From Microbacteriaceae bacterium PS02344 (GTDB taxonomy: Bacteria; Actinomycetota; Actinomycetes; Actinomycetales; Microbacteriaceae): DNA of 64,000 nt. The notes under the pieces are model-generated. The model saw nothing but the letters and a program-made list of their open reading frames with translations. It did no database searches and was not told the DNA's origin. The translations under genes and the position numbers were made by a program. Shown one piece after another: positions 1-8,075 of this stretch; positions within the stretch are counted from its first letter, which is position 1, and each line of letters begins with the position of its first letter. The stretch is taken from the NCBI GenBank assembly GCA_029959905.1, contig JASCNZ010000008.1:1-64000 (forward strand), given 5' to 3'.

Positions 1-106
1 CCTGAGTGAGTGCGGGGCAGGGCGGGGTAAGGGCGGGGTGGGGGCGGGGCAGCGCGGGGTGGGGGCGGGGCAGGGCAGGGCGGGGTGGGGGCGGGGCGGG
101 GCAGGG
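1..106. repeat. G-rich low-complexity tract
   Basis: About 100 bases made almost only of imperfect GGGGCGGGGCA and GGGGTGGGG units, with a handful of A and T. It lies just past the stop codon of the leftward glycerate kinase gene, so on the transcribed strand it is a C-rich trailer. The run of G-tracts could fold as G-quadruplexes on the + strand. I see no gene or ordinary hairpin terminator in it. Whether it acts in termination or is only slipped-strand expansion cannot be told from sequence. Confidence 0.6.
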
Positions 107-1219
107 TCAGGCGACGGAGCGAGCGAGAGCGGCGCCGGCGGCGCGGAGCCACCGGGCGGGGTGGGCCATCGCCGCGAGAGGAGACCCGGCGAGGTCGGTC
201 AGCGAGACCGCGGCGCCGAACGACGAGGTGTCCGCATCGAGCGCGATCCGCCCGGCGACGAGCAGCGCGGGCACGCCGGACGAGGCCGCCACCTCGGCGA
301 CGTACGACGGCACCTTGCCCCCGGCGGACTGCCCGTCGAACGCGCCCTCGCCGGTGATCACGACGGATGCCTCGGCCACCGCCCCCGGCAGGCCGACCAG
401 CTCACCGACCTCACCCGAGCCCGCCACGAGCCGCGCACCCCAGGCCAGGAGCCCATAGCCCGTGCCCCCGGCCGCACCCGCCCCGGGGGTCGCAGGGTCG
501 GCGGGCAGCAGCGCGGCCAGCCGTGCGAGGCCCGCGTCGGCGCGCATGATCGCGTCGCCGTCGAGCCCCTTCTGCGGGCCGAACACCGCCGCGGTGCCGC
601 TCGGCCCGAGCAGCGGGTTCGTCACGTCACTCAACACGAGCACCCCGCCCGGCGGCAGGGGGCGCAGTGCGGACAGGTCCGCCGCGGCGACCTCGGCGAC
701 CCCGCGCGCACCGAGAGCGAGCGGCTCCCCCGAGGCATTCGCGAACCGTGCGCCGAGCGCCGTGAGCATCCCGACGCCGCCGTCGGTCGAGGCACTCGAC
801 CCGATCCCGAGCACGAGTTGCGAGGCCCCCGCGTCGAGGGCGGCGGCGATCGCCTGTCCGAACCCGAGCGTGTGCGCCTCCTCCCCGATGCGCCGGTCGC
901 CGAGCAACTCGATCCCGCTCGTCGAGGCGAGCTCCACCACCGCGGTCCCGATGGTGGCGTCCGCCGAGCCGGGGAGCCGCAGCCAGGCGGCATCCGTCGG
1001 CGATCCATCCGGCCCCGTCACGCTCACCGGCACGCGCTCCGCACCCTCGACCGCCGCGGCGAACGCGTCGACCGTACCCTCGCCCCCGTCGGCCATGGGC
1101 CGCAGCACGACGCGATCGTCGGGTCGCACGGACACCCAGCCCGCGGCGAGCGCAGCGGCCGCCTCGGCTGATCCGATCGTGCCCTTGAAACTGTCGGGGG
1201 CGAAGACGACGGTGTGCAC
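107..1219 (-). CDS. glxK: glycerate kinase (GlxK/GarK family)
   Basis: Phosphorylates D-glycerate with ATP, normally to 2-phosphoglycerate, feeding lower glycolysis. The 370 residues match the usual length of the family. FAPDSFKGTIGS at residues 6-17, ADGGEGTVDAF near 43-53, GIGSSASTDGGVG near 138-150 and the glycine-rich ITGEGAFDGQS near 288-298 are family signatures. I chose the GTG at 1219 because the protein then begins VHTVVFAPDSFKG, the normal N-terminus, although the frame stays open upstream through the neighbouring gene. It is last in the leftward catabolic operon, 10 bp after the TIM-barrel gene, so the pathway probably yields glycerate or a glycerate precursor. Confidence 0.9.
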   Translation of the reverse strand: MHTVVFAPDSFKGTIGSAEAAAALAAGWVSVRPDDRVVLRPMADGGEGTVDAFAAAVEGAERVPVSVTGPDGSPTDAAWLRLPGSADATIGTAVVELASTSGIELLGDRRIGEEAHTLGFGQAIAAALDAGASQLVLGIGSSASTDGGVGMLTALGARFANASGEPLALGARGVAEVAAADLSALRPLPPGGVLVLSDVTNPLLGPSGTAAVFGPQKGLDGDAIMRADAGLARLAALLPADPATPGAGAAGGTGYGLLAWGARLVAGSGEVGELVGLPGAVAEASVVITGEGAFDGQSAGGKVPSYVAEVAASSGVPALLVAGRIALDADTSSFGAAVSLTDLAGSPLAAMAHPARWLRAAGAALARSVA

Positions 1220-1229
1220 GCTCTCGACC

Positions 1230-2117
1230 CTATGCGGGATGAGCGAGAGCGGGCGCGAGGTGCGGCGCGATGCTCGCACCGAAGGTCTCGGCCGTGCGCC
1301 GCACGACGGCGGCGGGGTCGTCGGCCCAGATGTCGGCGTGGAAGATCTCGACCTCGATGTCGCGGTCGTACCCGGTCGCCACGACGGCCTCGGTGAGCGT
1401 GCGCAGGTCGATGACCCCCTCGCCCGGGTAGTGGCGGCTGAGCAGCACGTCGGCCGGCAGCGGGGTCTTCCAGTCGCACACCTGATAGGTCGCGATGCGC
1501 CCCTCGCGTCCCGCCCGCGCGATCTGGGCGAGCACGTCGGGGTCCCAGAAGATGTGGAACGTGTCGACCGCTGCCCCCACGACGTGCGGGGAGAAGTCGG
1601 CGGCGAGATCGAGCGCGAGCCCGAGCGTCGACACCACGCAGCGGTCGGTGGCGTACATCGGATGCAGGGGCTCGATCGCGAGCGTGACCCCGGCGGCCTC
1701 GGCATGCGGGGCGAGCTCGCCGAGCGCGTCGCGCACCCGCGCCCGCGCGCCGGCGATGTCGCGCGACCCCTCCGGCAGTCCGCCGGCGACGAGCACGAGC
1801 ACGGCGGTGGACCCCTCCGCGCCGGCGGCGGCGAGCGCGGCGGTCTCGTCGATGGCCCTCCGGTTCTCGTCGATCGACGCGCGCCGCGCCGCCCCCTCCG
1901 GCACCGTGAAGAAGCCGCCGCGGCAGTGGGTCGTGAAGCGCAGACCCGAGTCGGCGAGCATCGCGGCGGCGGTATCGAGACCGACCGCGTTCACGGGCTC
2001 ACGCCAGAGGCCTACGGCCTCGACCCCCGCGGCCCGGGTGACGTCGAGAGCGGTACGCAGATCGGCGTGCTTGATGGTCGCCTGGTTGATCGACAGGCGG
2101 GGGTGCGGGGCGGTCAT
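1230..2117 (-). CDS. sugar phosphate isomerase/epimerase (AP2Ec TIM barrel)
   Basis: A 295-residue protein of the xylose-isomerase-like TIM-barrel superfamily, which contains sugar isomerases, 3-keto-sugar isomerases and epimerases. Seen directly: the start LSINQATIKH, the barrel strand LAIEPLHPM with its acidic metal ligand, GAAVDTFHIFWDP with a Asp/His pair, and IEVEIFHADIW near the C-terminus. These residues normally bind one divalent metal. The start ATG overlaps the DUF993 stop by 4 bp, so translation is coupled. The substrate is unknown; beside a Gfo/Idh dehydrogenase a keto-sugar intermediate is the natural guess. Confidence 0.85.
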   Translation of the reverse strand: MTAPHPRLSINQATIKHADLRTALDVTRAAGVEAVGLWREPVNAVGLDTAAAMLADSGLRFTTHCRGGFFTVPEGAARRASIDENRRAIDETAALAAAGAEGSTAVLVLVAGGLPEGSRDIAGARARVRDALGELAPHAEAAGVTLAIEPLHPMYATDRCVVSTLGLALDLAADFSPHVVGAAVDTFHIFWDPDVLAQIARAGREGRIATYQVCDWKTPLPADVLLSRHYPGEGVIDLRTLTEAVVATGYDRDIEVEIFHADIWADDPAAVVRRTAETFGASIAPHLAPALAHPA

Positions 2118-3316
2118 GCGTCGACTCCGTTCAGGCGCAGCATCGCGTGCCAGCGTTCGGCCGCGAGCGCGGGCTTCTCGAGGGCCCGCGCGTCGTTCGC
2201 CAGCTCGACGATGCGCGAGAGGTGCGGCAGGCTGCGCGCCGAGTGCAGACCGCCCACCATCTGGAAGGCGGGCTGATGGCCGTTGAGCCACGACATGAAC
2301 GCGACGCCGGTCTTGTAATAGAAGGTCGGGGCGGCGAAGATCTGCCGGCTGAGCTCTTCCGTCGGCCCCAGGATGGCGAGGTAGCGGTCGGGGTCGCCCG
2401 CGTCGAGCGCCTGGATGGCGGCGGATGCCGAGGTGGTGAGCGCCGCGAACGCCCCGAGCAGTGCATCCGAGTGCCGCCGCGGCGTCGCCGCCTCGCTCAC
2501 CGGTTGGACCGCGTCCGGCACGTCGGCCCCGCCGATCAGCCCGACGTAGTTGAAGTCGTCGCCGGTGAACATGCGCACGCCGTCGGGCAGGCGGTCGCGC
2601 ACGGCGACCTCGGATGCCGCGTCGAGCAGGCTCATCTTCACCCCCGACACCTTGTCGGGGTTCTCGCCGATGATCTCGATCAGCACGTCGGCGGCCGACC
2701 GCCAGTCCGACGAGCCGAAGTACCCCTCGAGCACCGGGTCGAACGCAGTGCCGAGCCAGTGCAGCACCACGGGGGTCGTCGCCGCCGACAGCACCTCGCG
2801 GTACACACGCCGGTAGTCGTCGGCCGATCCCGCCGCCCGGGCGAGGTGACGCGAGGCCATCAGCACCGGCCCCGCGCCCTGGTCCTCGGTGAAGTGCAGT
2901 TGCGTCTTGTAGGCGTCGATGACGGCGTCCACCGAGATGGCCTCGTCGTCGACGTGGTCGGTGTTCACCCCCACGACGAGCGCACCGCCCTCTTCGCGCG
3001 CCACCTCGGCCGAGCGCGAGATCAGCTCGCGGGTGGCCGCGGCGTCGAGCCCCATGTTGCGCTGCGCGGTGTCCATGGCATCGGCGACCCCGAGGCCCCA
3101 CGTGTACGCGTGCCGGCGGAACGCGAGCGTCGCGTCCCAGTCGACGTCGGCCGGGCGCCCCGGGGTGTTGTCTCCCGCGGTGCGGGGCACGACGTGGGCG
3201 GCGGCGTAGGCCACCCGGCTCCGCAACGGGCCCGAGGGCGGGGTGTAGCCGGGGGCGTCGGCGAGGTCGACGGTCGCCGTCGATCCGTCGGCGGAGAGGA
3301 GGGTCAGCGCACTCAC
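2114..3316 (-). CDS. DUF993 family protein (DHDPS/aldolase-like)
   Basis: A 400-residue member of DUF993, a family related to dihydrodipicolinate-synthase-type class I aldolases. Segments such as VNTDHVDDEAISVDAV, PVVLHWLGTAFDPVLEGYFGS and GVKMSLLDAASEVAVRDRLPDG have barrel-strand character, and the Lys in VSGVKMSLLD sits where this fold carries its Schiff-base lysine (inference). It lies 3 bp after the Gfo/Idh gene and overlaps the isomerase by 4 bp. In this setting a retro-aldol cleavage of an oxidised sugar, yielding a small aldehyde or acid for glycerate kinase, is plausible. No activity is assigned by the sequence alone. Confidence 0.85.
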   Translation of the reverse strand: MSALTLLSADGSTATVDLADAPGYTPPSGPLRSRVAYAAAHVVPRTAGDNTPGRPADVDWDATLAFRRHAYTWGLGVADAMDTAQRNMGLDAAATRELISRSAEVAREEGGALVVGVNTDHVDDEAISVDAVIDAYKTQLHFTEDQGAGPVLMASRHLARAAGSADDYRRVYREVLSAATTPVVLHWLGTAFDPVLEGYFGSSDWRSAADVLIEIIGENPDKVSGVKMSLLDAASEVAVRDRLPDGVRMFTGDDFNYVGLIGGADVPDAVQPVSEAATPRRHSDALLGAFAALTTSASAAIQALDAGDPDRYLAILGPTEELSRQIFAAPTFYYKTGVAFMSWLNGHQPAFQMVGGLHSARSLPHLSRIVELANDARALEKPALAAERWHAMLRLNGVDA

Positions 3317-3319
3317 GGG

Positions 3320-4516
3320 TCACTCCGCGGTGAGGGGGCTGAGCACGATCTTGCGCCCTTCGCGTGACGACTCGAGGCCCGCTTCGGCGAGCTGCACACC
3401 GCGCGCGCCCGCCATCAGGTCGAACTCGTAGTCGGTGCCGAGCACGTACGACTCGAGGAACTCCTGCCACTGCTGGCGGAAGCCGTTCTGGAACACCTCG
3501 TTCGTGGGCACGCCGGCCCAGTCGGCCGCGTAGTCGTGGTCGTCGGCGAGGTCGGGGTTCCACACCGGCTTGGGCGTGGCGTTGCGGTGCTGGATCTTGG
3601 CGCCGAACAGCCCGACCACCGCCGACCCGAGGGTGCCGTCGACGTGGAACTCGACCAGCTCGTCACGGTGCACGCGCACCGCCCACGACGAGTTGATCTG
3701 CGCGATCGCCCCGCCCTCCAGTTCGAAGATGCCGTACGCCGCGTCTTCAGCGGTGGCCGTGTAGCGCTCGCCGTTCTCGTCCCAGCGGTCGGGGATGTGC
3801 ACGGCGGCCTGCGTGTAGACGCTCTCGACACGGCCGAAGAGGTTCTCGAGCACGTAGTTCCAGTGCGGGAACATGTCGACGATGATGCCGCCGCCGTCCT
3901 CGGCGCGGTAGTTCCAGCTCGGGCGTTGCGCGGGCTGCCAGTCGCCCTCGAACACCCAGTACCCGAACTCGCCGCGCACCGACAGGATGCGCCCGAAGAA
4001 GCCCGAGTCGATGAGCCGCTTGAGCTTCTGCAGACCCGGCAGGTAGAGCTTGTCGTGCACGACACCGGTCTTCACCCCGGCCTCGCGGGCGAGGTTCGCC
4101 AGCTCGACCGATTCGGCGAGCGATTCGGCGGTGGGCTTCTCGGTGTAGATGGTCTTGCCCGCGGCGATCGCCTTGCGCAGCGCCGAGGCTCGGGCCTTGG
4201 TCACCAGGAAGTCGGCGTAGATCTCCCAGCGGGGGTCGGCGAGCGCCGCGTCGAGGTCGGTGGTCCAATCCTCGATGCCGTGGCGATCGGCCAGCTCGGC
4301 GAGCTTGGTCTCGCTGCGCCCCACGAGCAGGGGACGCACGGTGACCTTCGTGCCGTCGCTCAGTTCGATGCCGCCCTCGTCGCGGATCGCGAGGATCGAG
4401 CGCACGAGGTGCTGCCGGTAGCCCATGCGTCCGGAGACGCCGTTCATGATGATGCCGATCTCGCGGGTGCCGCGAGCCGGAGCCTCGGTCGTCGAGGCGG
4501 TGGTGCTCAGGGACAT
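3320..4516 (-). CDS. Gfo/Idh/MocA family NAD(P)-dependent oxidoreductase
   Basis: A 398-residue sugar or polyol dehydrogenase. The N-terminal half is a Rossmann fold beginning IGIIMNGVSGRMG (about residues 19-31), less canonical than GxGxxG. The EKP motif of the family follows in GKTIYTEKPTAES, and VVDMFPHWNY carries the conserved C-terminal-domain residues. Start: ATG at 4516 with a GGAACGAAG-like Shine-Dalgarno; the frame is open upstream into the ABC gene but without family similarity. It is the first enzyme gene after the importer (84-bp gap), so it probably performs the first oxidation of the imported substrate. Confidence 0.88.
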   Translation of the reverse strand: MSLSTTASTTEAPARGTREIGIIMNGVSGRMGYRQHLVRSILAIRDEGGIELSDGTKVTVRPLLVGRSETKLAELADRHGIEDWTTDLDAALADPRWEIYADFLVTKARASALRKAIAAGKTIYTEKPTAESLAESVELANLAREAGVKTGVVHDKLYLPGLQKLKRLIDSGFFGRILSVRGEFGYWVFEGDWQPAQRPSWNYRAEDGGGIIVDMFPHWNYVLENLFGRVESVYTQAAVHIPDRWDENGERYTATAEDAAYGIFELEGGAIAQINSSWAVRVHRDELVEFHVDGTLGSAVVGLFGAKIQHRNATPKPVWNPDLADDHDYAADWAGVPTNEVFQNGFRQQWQEFLESYVLGTDYEFDLMAGARGVQLAEAGLESSREGRKIVLSPLTAE

Positions 4517-4599
4517 CTTCGTTCCGTTCTTCGTCGTGGGTGCATTCTTCGTAGCGGCACCCCCGCGGGGTGCCGTTGAGAGGCGCGGGAGCGCCGGTG

Positions 4600-5343
4600 T
4601 CAGGCGGCGGCGGGCTTTCCACCCAGGTAGAGGGCGGCGAGCGTCGGGTCGGCGAGCAGTTCCGACGCCGGACCCGAGATGTGCACCCGGCCGAGGTCGA
4701 GCACGCAGCCGATGTCGGCGGTCTCCAGGGCGCGGCGGGCGTTCTGCTCGACGAGCAGCACCGCCGTGCCGGCATCGCGCATGCGCACGATCTGCTCGAA
4801 GACCTTCTCGGTGGTCTTGGGGTCGAGCCCCATCGACGGCTCGTCGAGCAGCACCACCTTGGGGCTGACCATGAGCGAGCGGGCGAACTCGACCTGCTTC
4901 TGCTGGCCGCCCGAGAGCAGCCCTGCGAGCTGCTTCCACCGCTCCCCCACGATGGGGAAGAGGTTCTGCACGAACTCGACGCGTTCCTGGATGACCTTCT
5001 GGTCCTTGAGGGTGAAGGCGCCGAGCATCACGTTCTCGCCGACGGTCATCTCGCGGAAGACACTGTGCCCCTGCAGCACGTGCGCGAGGCCGTGCCGCAG
5101 CATGGACTGCGGTCCCTCGCCGGTGATGTCGCGGCCGTCGACCTCGATCTTCCCCGACCGGGGCTTGAGCATGCCGCTCGCGACCTTCAGCACGGTCGAT
5201 TTGCCGGCACCGTTCGGACCCACGAGGCAGACCACCGATCCCGGCGGCACCTCGACCGTGAGGCCGCGCAGCACCAGCGCCGCCCGCCCGTACCCGGCCT
5301 CGATGTCGCGCAGTTCGAGCAGGTTCTTCGCTTCAGACTCCAA
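4600..5343 (-). CDS. livF: LivF-type ABC transporter ATP-binding protein
   Basis: A 247-residue ATPase of the branched-chain amino acid/HAAT import class. Walker A is GPNGAGKST, the signature is LLSGGQQKQ and Walker B is VVLLDEPSMGL, followed by LLVEQNARRAL, the LivF-type H-loop region in which Glu-Gln replaces the usual His. The start is a TTG at 5343, chosen for the GGAGG six bases upstream; it overlaps the LivG stop by 11 bp. It works with LivG, LivM, LivH and the binding protein. The cargo is probably not an amino acid, since the operon continues into sugar-type enzymes. Confidence 0.9.
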   Translation of the reverse strand: MESEAKNLLELRDIEAGYGRAALVLRGLTVEVPPGSVVCLVGPNGAGKSTVLKVASGMLKPRSGKIEVDGRDITGEGPQSMLRHGLAHVLQGHSVFREMTVGENVMLGAFTLKDQKVIQERVEFVQNLFPIVGERWKQLAGLLSGGQQKQVEFARSLMVSPKVVLLDEPSMGLDPKTTEKVFEQIVRMRDAGTAVLLVEQNARRALETADIGCVLDLGRVHISGPASELLADPTLAALYLGGKPAAA

Positions 5344-6085
5344 GGTAGGCCTCCAGGACTCGCGGGTCTTGCTGGATGATTTCGGGGGTGCCCGCGGCGA
5401 TCGGACGCCCGCGGTCGAAGACCACGACGTGGTCGCACAGGCTCATGACCATCTCCATGTTGTGCTCGACGATGATGAAGGTCTTGCCCTCCTCGTTGAG
5501 CTCGCGCACGAGGGTCGCGATGCGGCCGATGAGCGCGGGGTTCACGCCGCCGGCGGGCTCGTCGAGCATGATCGTGTCGGGTTCGCCCATCAGCACCCCG
5601 GCGAGCTCGAGCAGCTTCTGCTGGCCGTAGCTGAGGTTGCGCGCCTCGGCGTGCTCGAGGTGGTCGATGCCCACCCGTCGCAGCCACCCGCGGGCCCGCT
5701 CCAGCTCCTCCGGGTCGTGCGCGGAGCGCAGCTGCTGGCGGATGCTCGTGCTGCGCACCGCGACGAGCATGTTCTCCATCACGGTCATCCGCGGGAACAC
5801 CCGGCACAGCTGGAAGCTGCGTCCGATGCCGGTGCGGGCGATCCGGTCGGGCGACTTGCGGGTGATCGTCTCGCCGCGGTAGCGGACCTCGCCGGAGTCG
5901 GGCTTGATCATGCCCGTCACGCAGTTGAAGAAGGTCGTCTTGCCCGATCCGTTCGGACCGATCAGACCGTTCACCTTTCCTTCGAGGAAGGTCACCGATG
6001 CGGCGTTCACCGCGGTGACCCCACCGAAGGCCTTCGTCATCTCGACCGTGCTGAGGCTCTCGGTCGTGGCGGTCGCGGCATTCAT
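5333..6085 (-). CDS. livG: LivG-type ABC transporter ATP-binding protein
   Basis: A 250-residue ATPase, partner of LivF. Walker A GPNGSGKTTFFN near residues 37-48, signature NLSYGQQKLLELA (the LSYG variant typical of LivG), Walker B TIMLDEPAGGVNP, and H-loop IIVEHNMEMVM are all present. The extra LivG insertion between Walker A and the signature (GRSFQLCRVFPRMTVMENM) is also recognisable. The start ATG overlaps the LivM stop by 4 bp and the 3' end overlaps LivF by 11 bp, so all subunits are translationally coupled. Confidence 0.92.
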   Translation of the reverse strand: MNAATATTESLSTVEMTKAFGGVTAVNAASVTFLEGKVNGLIGPNGSGKTTFFNCVTGMIKPDSGEVRYRGETITRKSPDRIARTGIGRSFQLCRVFPRMTVMENMLVAVRSTSIRQQLRSAHDPEELERARGWLRRVGIDHLEHAEARNLSYGQQKLLELAGVLMGEPDTIMLDEPAGGVNPALIGRIATLVRELNEEGKTFIIVEHNMEMVMSLCDHVVVFDRGRPIAAGTPEIIQQDPRVLEAYLGV

Positions 6086-7197
6086 GCGCGGGGCTCCTTC
6101 ACGGTCTCGGCAGTACGGGCCTTGTTCTGCTCGAGCAGTTCCTCTGCGGTCACCTCGCGGATCGACGCCTGGTCGGACTTGCGCGTGACCAGGTTCTTCA
6201 CAGCGGGGATGACTCCGTCGGGCATGAAGAGCACGACGATGCCGAGCAGGATGCCCGTGGCGATGAGGTGGAACTGCGTGTCACCGAACTCGAGCTTGAA
6301 GTACTCCAGCGCCACACCGACCACCACGGCGCCGAGCAACGGGCCGAAGAGGTTGCGCACCCCGCCGAGCAGCGCCATGAGCACCATGTACGAGCCGATG
6401 AGGATCGAGAACTGGAAGATCGGGTCGAGGTCGCCGAACCACAGGGCGTACAGTCCGCCGCCGAGCGACACGAACAGCGCCGAGAGGATGTAGGCGATGA
6501 GCTTGTAGCGGGTGGTCGGCACTCCCAGCGACTGCGCCTTGTCCTCGTCCTCGCGGATGGACTTGAGCGCGGTGCCGAACTTGGAGCGGTCGATGATCCA
6601 CCACACCAGCAGCGCCACGGCGAGCAGGGCGACGAACAGGTAGAAGAACACGCGATGGTGCTCGGGGCGCAGCATGCCGGGGAACGGGCGCGGCACGTTC
6701 AGCCCCTCGGAGCCGCCGGTCACGTCGCGCCAGCTCTGGAAGACCAGGAGCATGATGAGCACGAAGGCGATCGAGACGATCACGAACGAGGCGCCGCGCA
6801 CCCGAAGGGCGGCGATGCCGATCGGGATGGAGACGATCGCCACCAGCAGGGCGGCGAGGATCCAGGCGACGAATCCCGGGAGCTCGAGGTACTTGATGAG
6901 CAGCCCGGTGCCGTAGGCGCCGAGTCCGAAGTAGGCGGCGTGGCCGAGGGAGATGTACCCCGTGAACCCGCCCATGAAGTTCCACCCCGTCGACAGCACG
7001 GCGTAGTTGAGGATGACGACGCCCGCCGACAGGATGTACGGGTTCGGGGCGATCGTCGGGAACGAGAGGATGAGCGCCGCGCCGACGACGAGGGCGGCGA
7101 TCTTGACCCACGTCGTGGATCGGCGGCGGACAGGAGCGGGCGGAGCGATGACGACCGTCTCGGTCGCGATCGGTTCGCGGCTAGAAACGCTGGGCAA
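6082..7197 (-). CDS. livM: LivM-type ABC transporter permease
   Basis: A 371-residue inner-membrane permease with about nine hydrophobic segments after a soluble 30-residue N-terminus. LivM hallmarks include NYAVLSTGWNFMGGFTGYISLGHAAYFGLGAYG and the cytoplasmic coupling loop FGTALKSIREDEDKAQSLGVPTTRYKL, here given only as landmarks. Start TTG at 7197, preceded by GGAGG at 5 bp; it overlaps the LivH stop by 17 bp. A hydrophilic C-terminal tail of about 30 residues (TRKSDQASIREVTAEELLEQ) is longer than in many relatives. Confidence 0.9.
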   Translation of the reverse strand: MPSVSSREPIATETVVIAPPAPVRRRSTTWVKIAALVVGAALILSFPTIAPNPYILSAGVVILNYAVLSTGWNFMGGFTGYISLGHAAYFGLGAYGTGLLIKYLELPGFVAWILAALLVAIVSIPIGIAALRVRGASFVIVSIAFVLIMLLVFQSWRDVTGGSEGLNVPRPFPGMLRPEHHRVFFYLFVALLAVALLVWWIIDRSKFGTALKSIREDEDKAQSLGVPTTRYKLIAYILSALFVSLGGGLYALWFGDLDPIFQFSILIGSYMVLMALLGGVRNLFGPLLGAVVVGVALEYFKLEFGDTQFHLIATGILLGIVVLFMPDGVIPAVKNLVTRKSDQASIREVTAEELLEQNKARTAETVKEPRA

Positions 7198-8065
7198 GAC
7201 GACCTCCGAAGAATCCTTGCGGGCGGAACATCAGCGTGGCGAACAGGGCGACGTAGAAGATCGTCTGCGCCCACGTGGGTCCCAGGGGGAGCTGCAGCAG
7301 GCTCTGCGCGACTCCGAGGACGAGAGCCGCGATCGCGGCGCCCGGGATGCTGCCGAGGCCGCCGACGACGATGATCGCCATGAGCGGTCCGATCCAGTGC
7401 CAGTGCAGCGACGGGTAGATCGTGGCGTCGAGCGAGAGCGCCGTGCCGCCGATCGCGGCGGTGGCGAGGCCCAGGCCGAAGCCGTAGCCGGCCACACGGT
7501 CGGTGTTGATGCCGACCAGGCGCGCCGCCTCCGGGTGCTGGATCGTGGCGCGCAGCGCCTGCCCGAACCGCGTGTACTTGAGCAGCACGAACAGTCCGGC
7601 GAGCGCGACGGCCGCGAGGCCGAAGGCGATCAGCTTGACCACCGGCACCGAGGCGCCGAAGATCTCGAGGCTGGCACTCGCGTACGGCAGCGGGATGCGG
7701 CGCTGGGTGCCCGAGAAGAAGAACCCGAGCGCCCCCTCGATGATGAGCGCCACCGCGAAGGTGAGCAGCACCGACATCATGGTGAGCGTGAGGGGCTTGA
7801 GCCGCGACACGAGGAGCCGCTGCATCACGACGCCGGTGAGGAAGAACAGCGGCACCGTGACGACGAGCGACAGGAGCGGGTCGAGCCCGGTCTCCTTGTT
7901 GAACCACCAGGCCAGGTACGCGGCGAGGATGAGGAACGCGGAGTGCGCGATCATCACGACGCGCATGATGCCGAAGTAGAGGGTGAGGCCTGCGGCCAGG
8001 AGGGCGTAGAGCCCTCCCAGCAGCACGCCGAGGATCAGGCTTTGGAGAAGAAGAGAACCACTCAC
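7181..8065 (-). CDS. livH: LivH-type ABC transporter permease
   Basis: A 294-residue permease of the LivH family with eight or so membrane spans. LLGGLYALLAAGLTLYFGIM near residues 15-34 and GQALRATIQHPEAARLVGINTDRV (the EAA-type loop contacting the ATPase) are diagnostic. The GTG start at 8065 lies 10 bp after the stop of the binding-protein gene and has only a weak Shine-Dalgarno, so it probably depends on coupling. It forms the membrane channel with LivM. Confidence 0.9.
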   Translation of the reverse strand: MSGSLLLQSLILGVLLGGLYALLAAGLTLYFGIMRVVMIAHSAFLILAAYLAWWFNKETGLDPLLSLVVTVPLFFLTGVVMQRLLVSRLKPLTLTMMSVLLTFAVALIIEGALGFFFSGTQRRIPLPYASASLEIFGASVPVVKLIAFGLAAVALAGLFVLLKYTRFGQALRATIQHPEAARLVGINTDRVAGYGFGLGLATAAIGGTALSLDATIYPSLHWHWIGPLMAIIVVGGLGSIPGAAIAALVLGVAQSLLQLPLGPTWAQTIFYVALFATLMFRPQGFFGGRLAQRF

Positions 8066-8075
8066 GATGCGCGGA

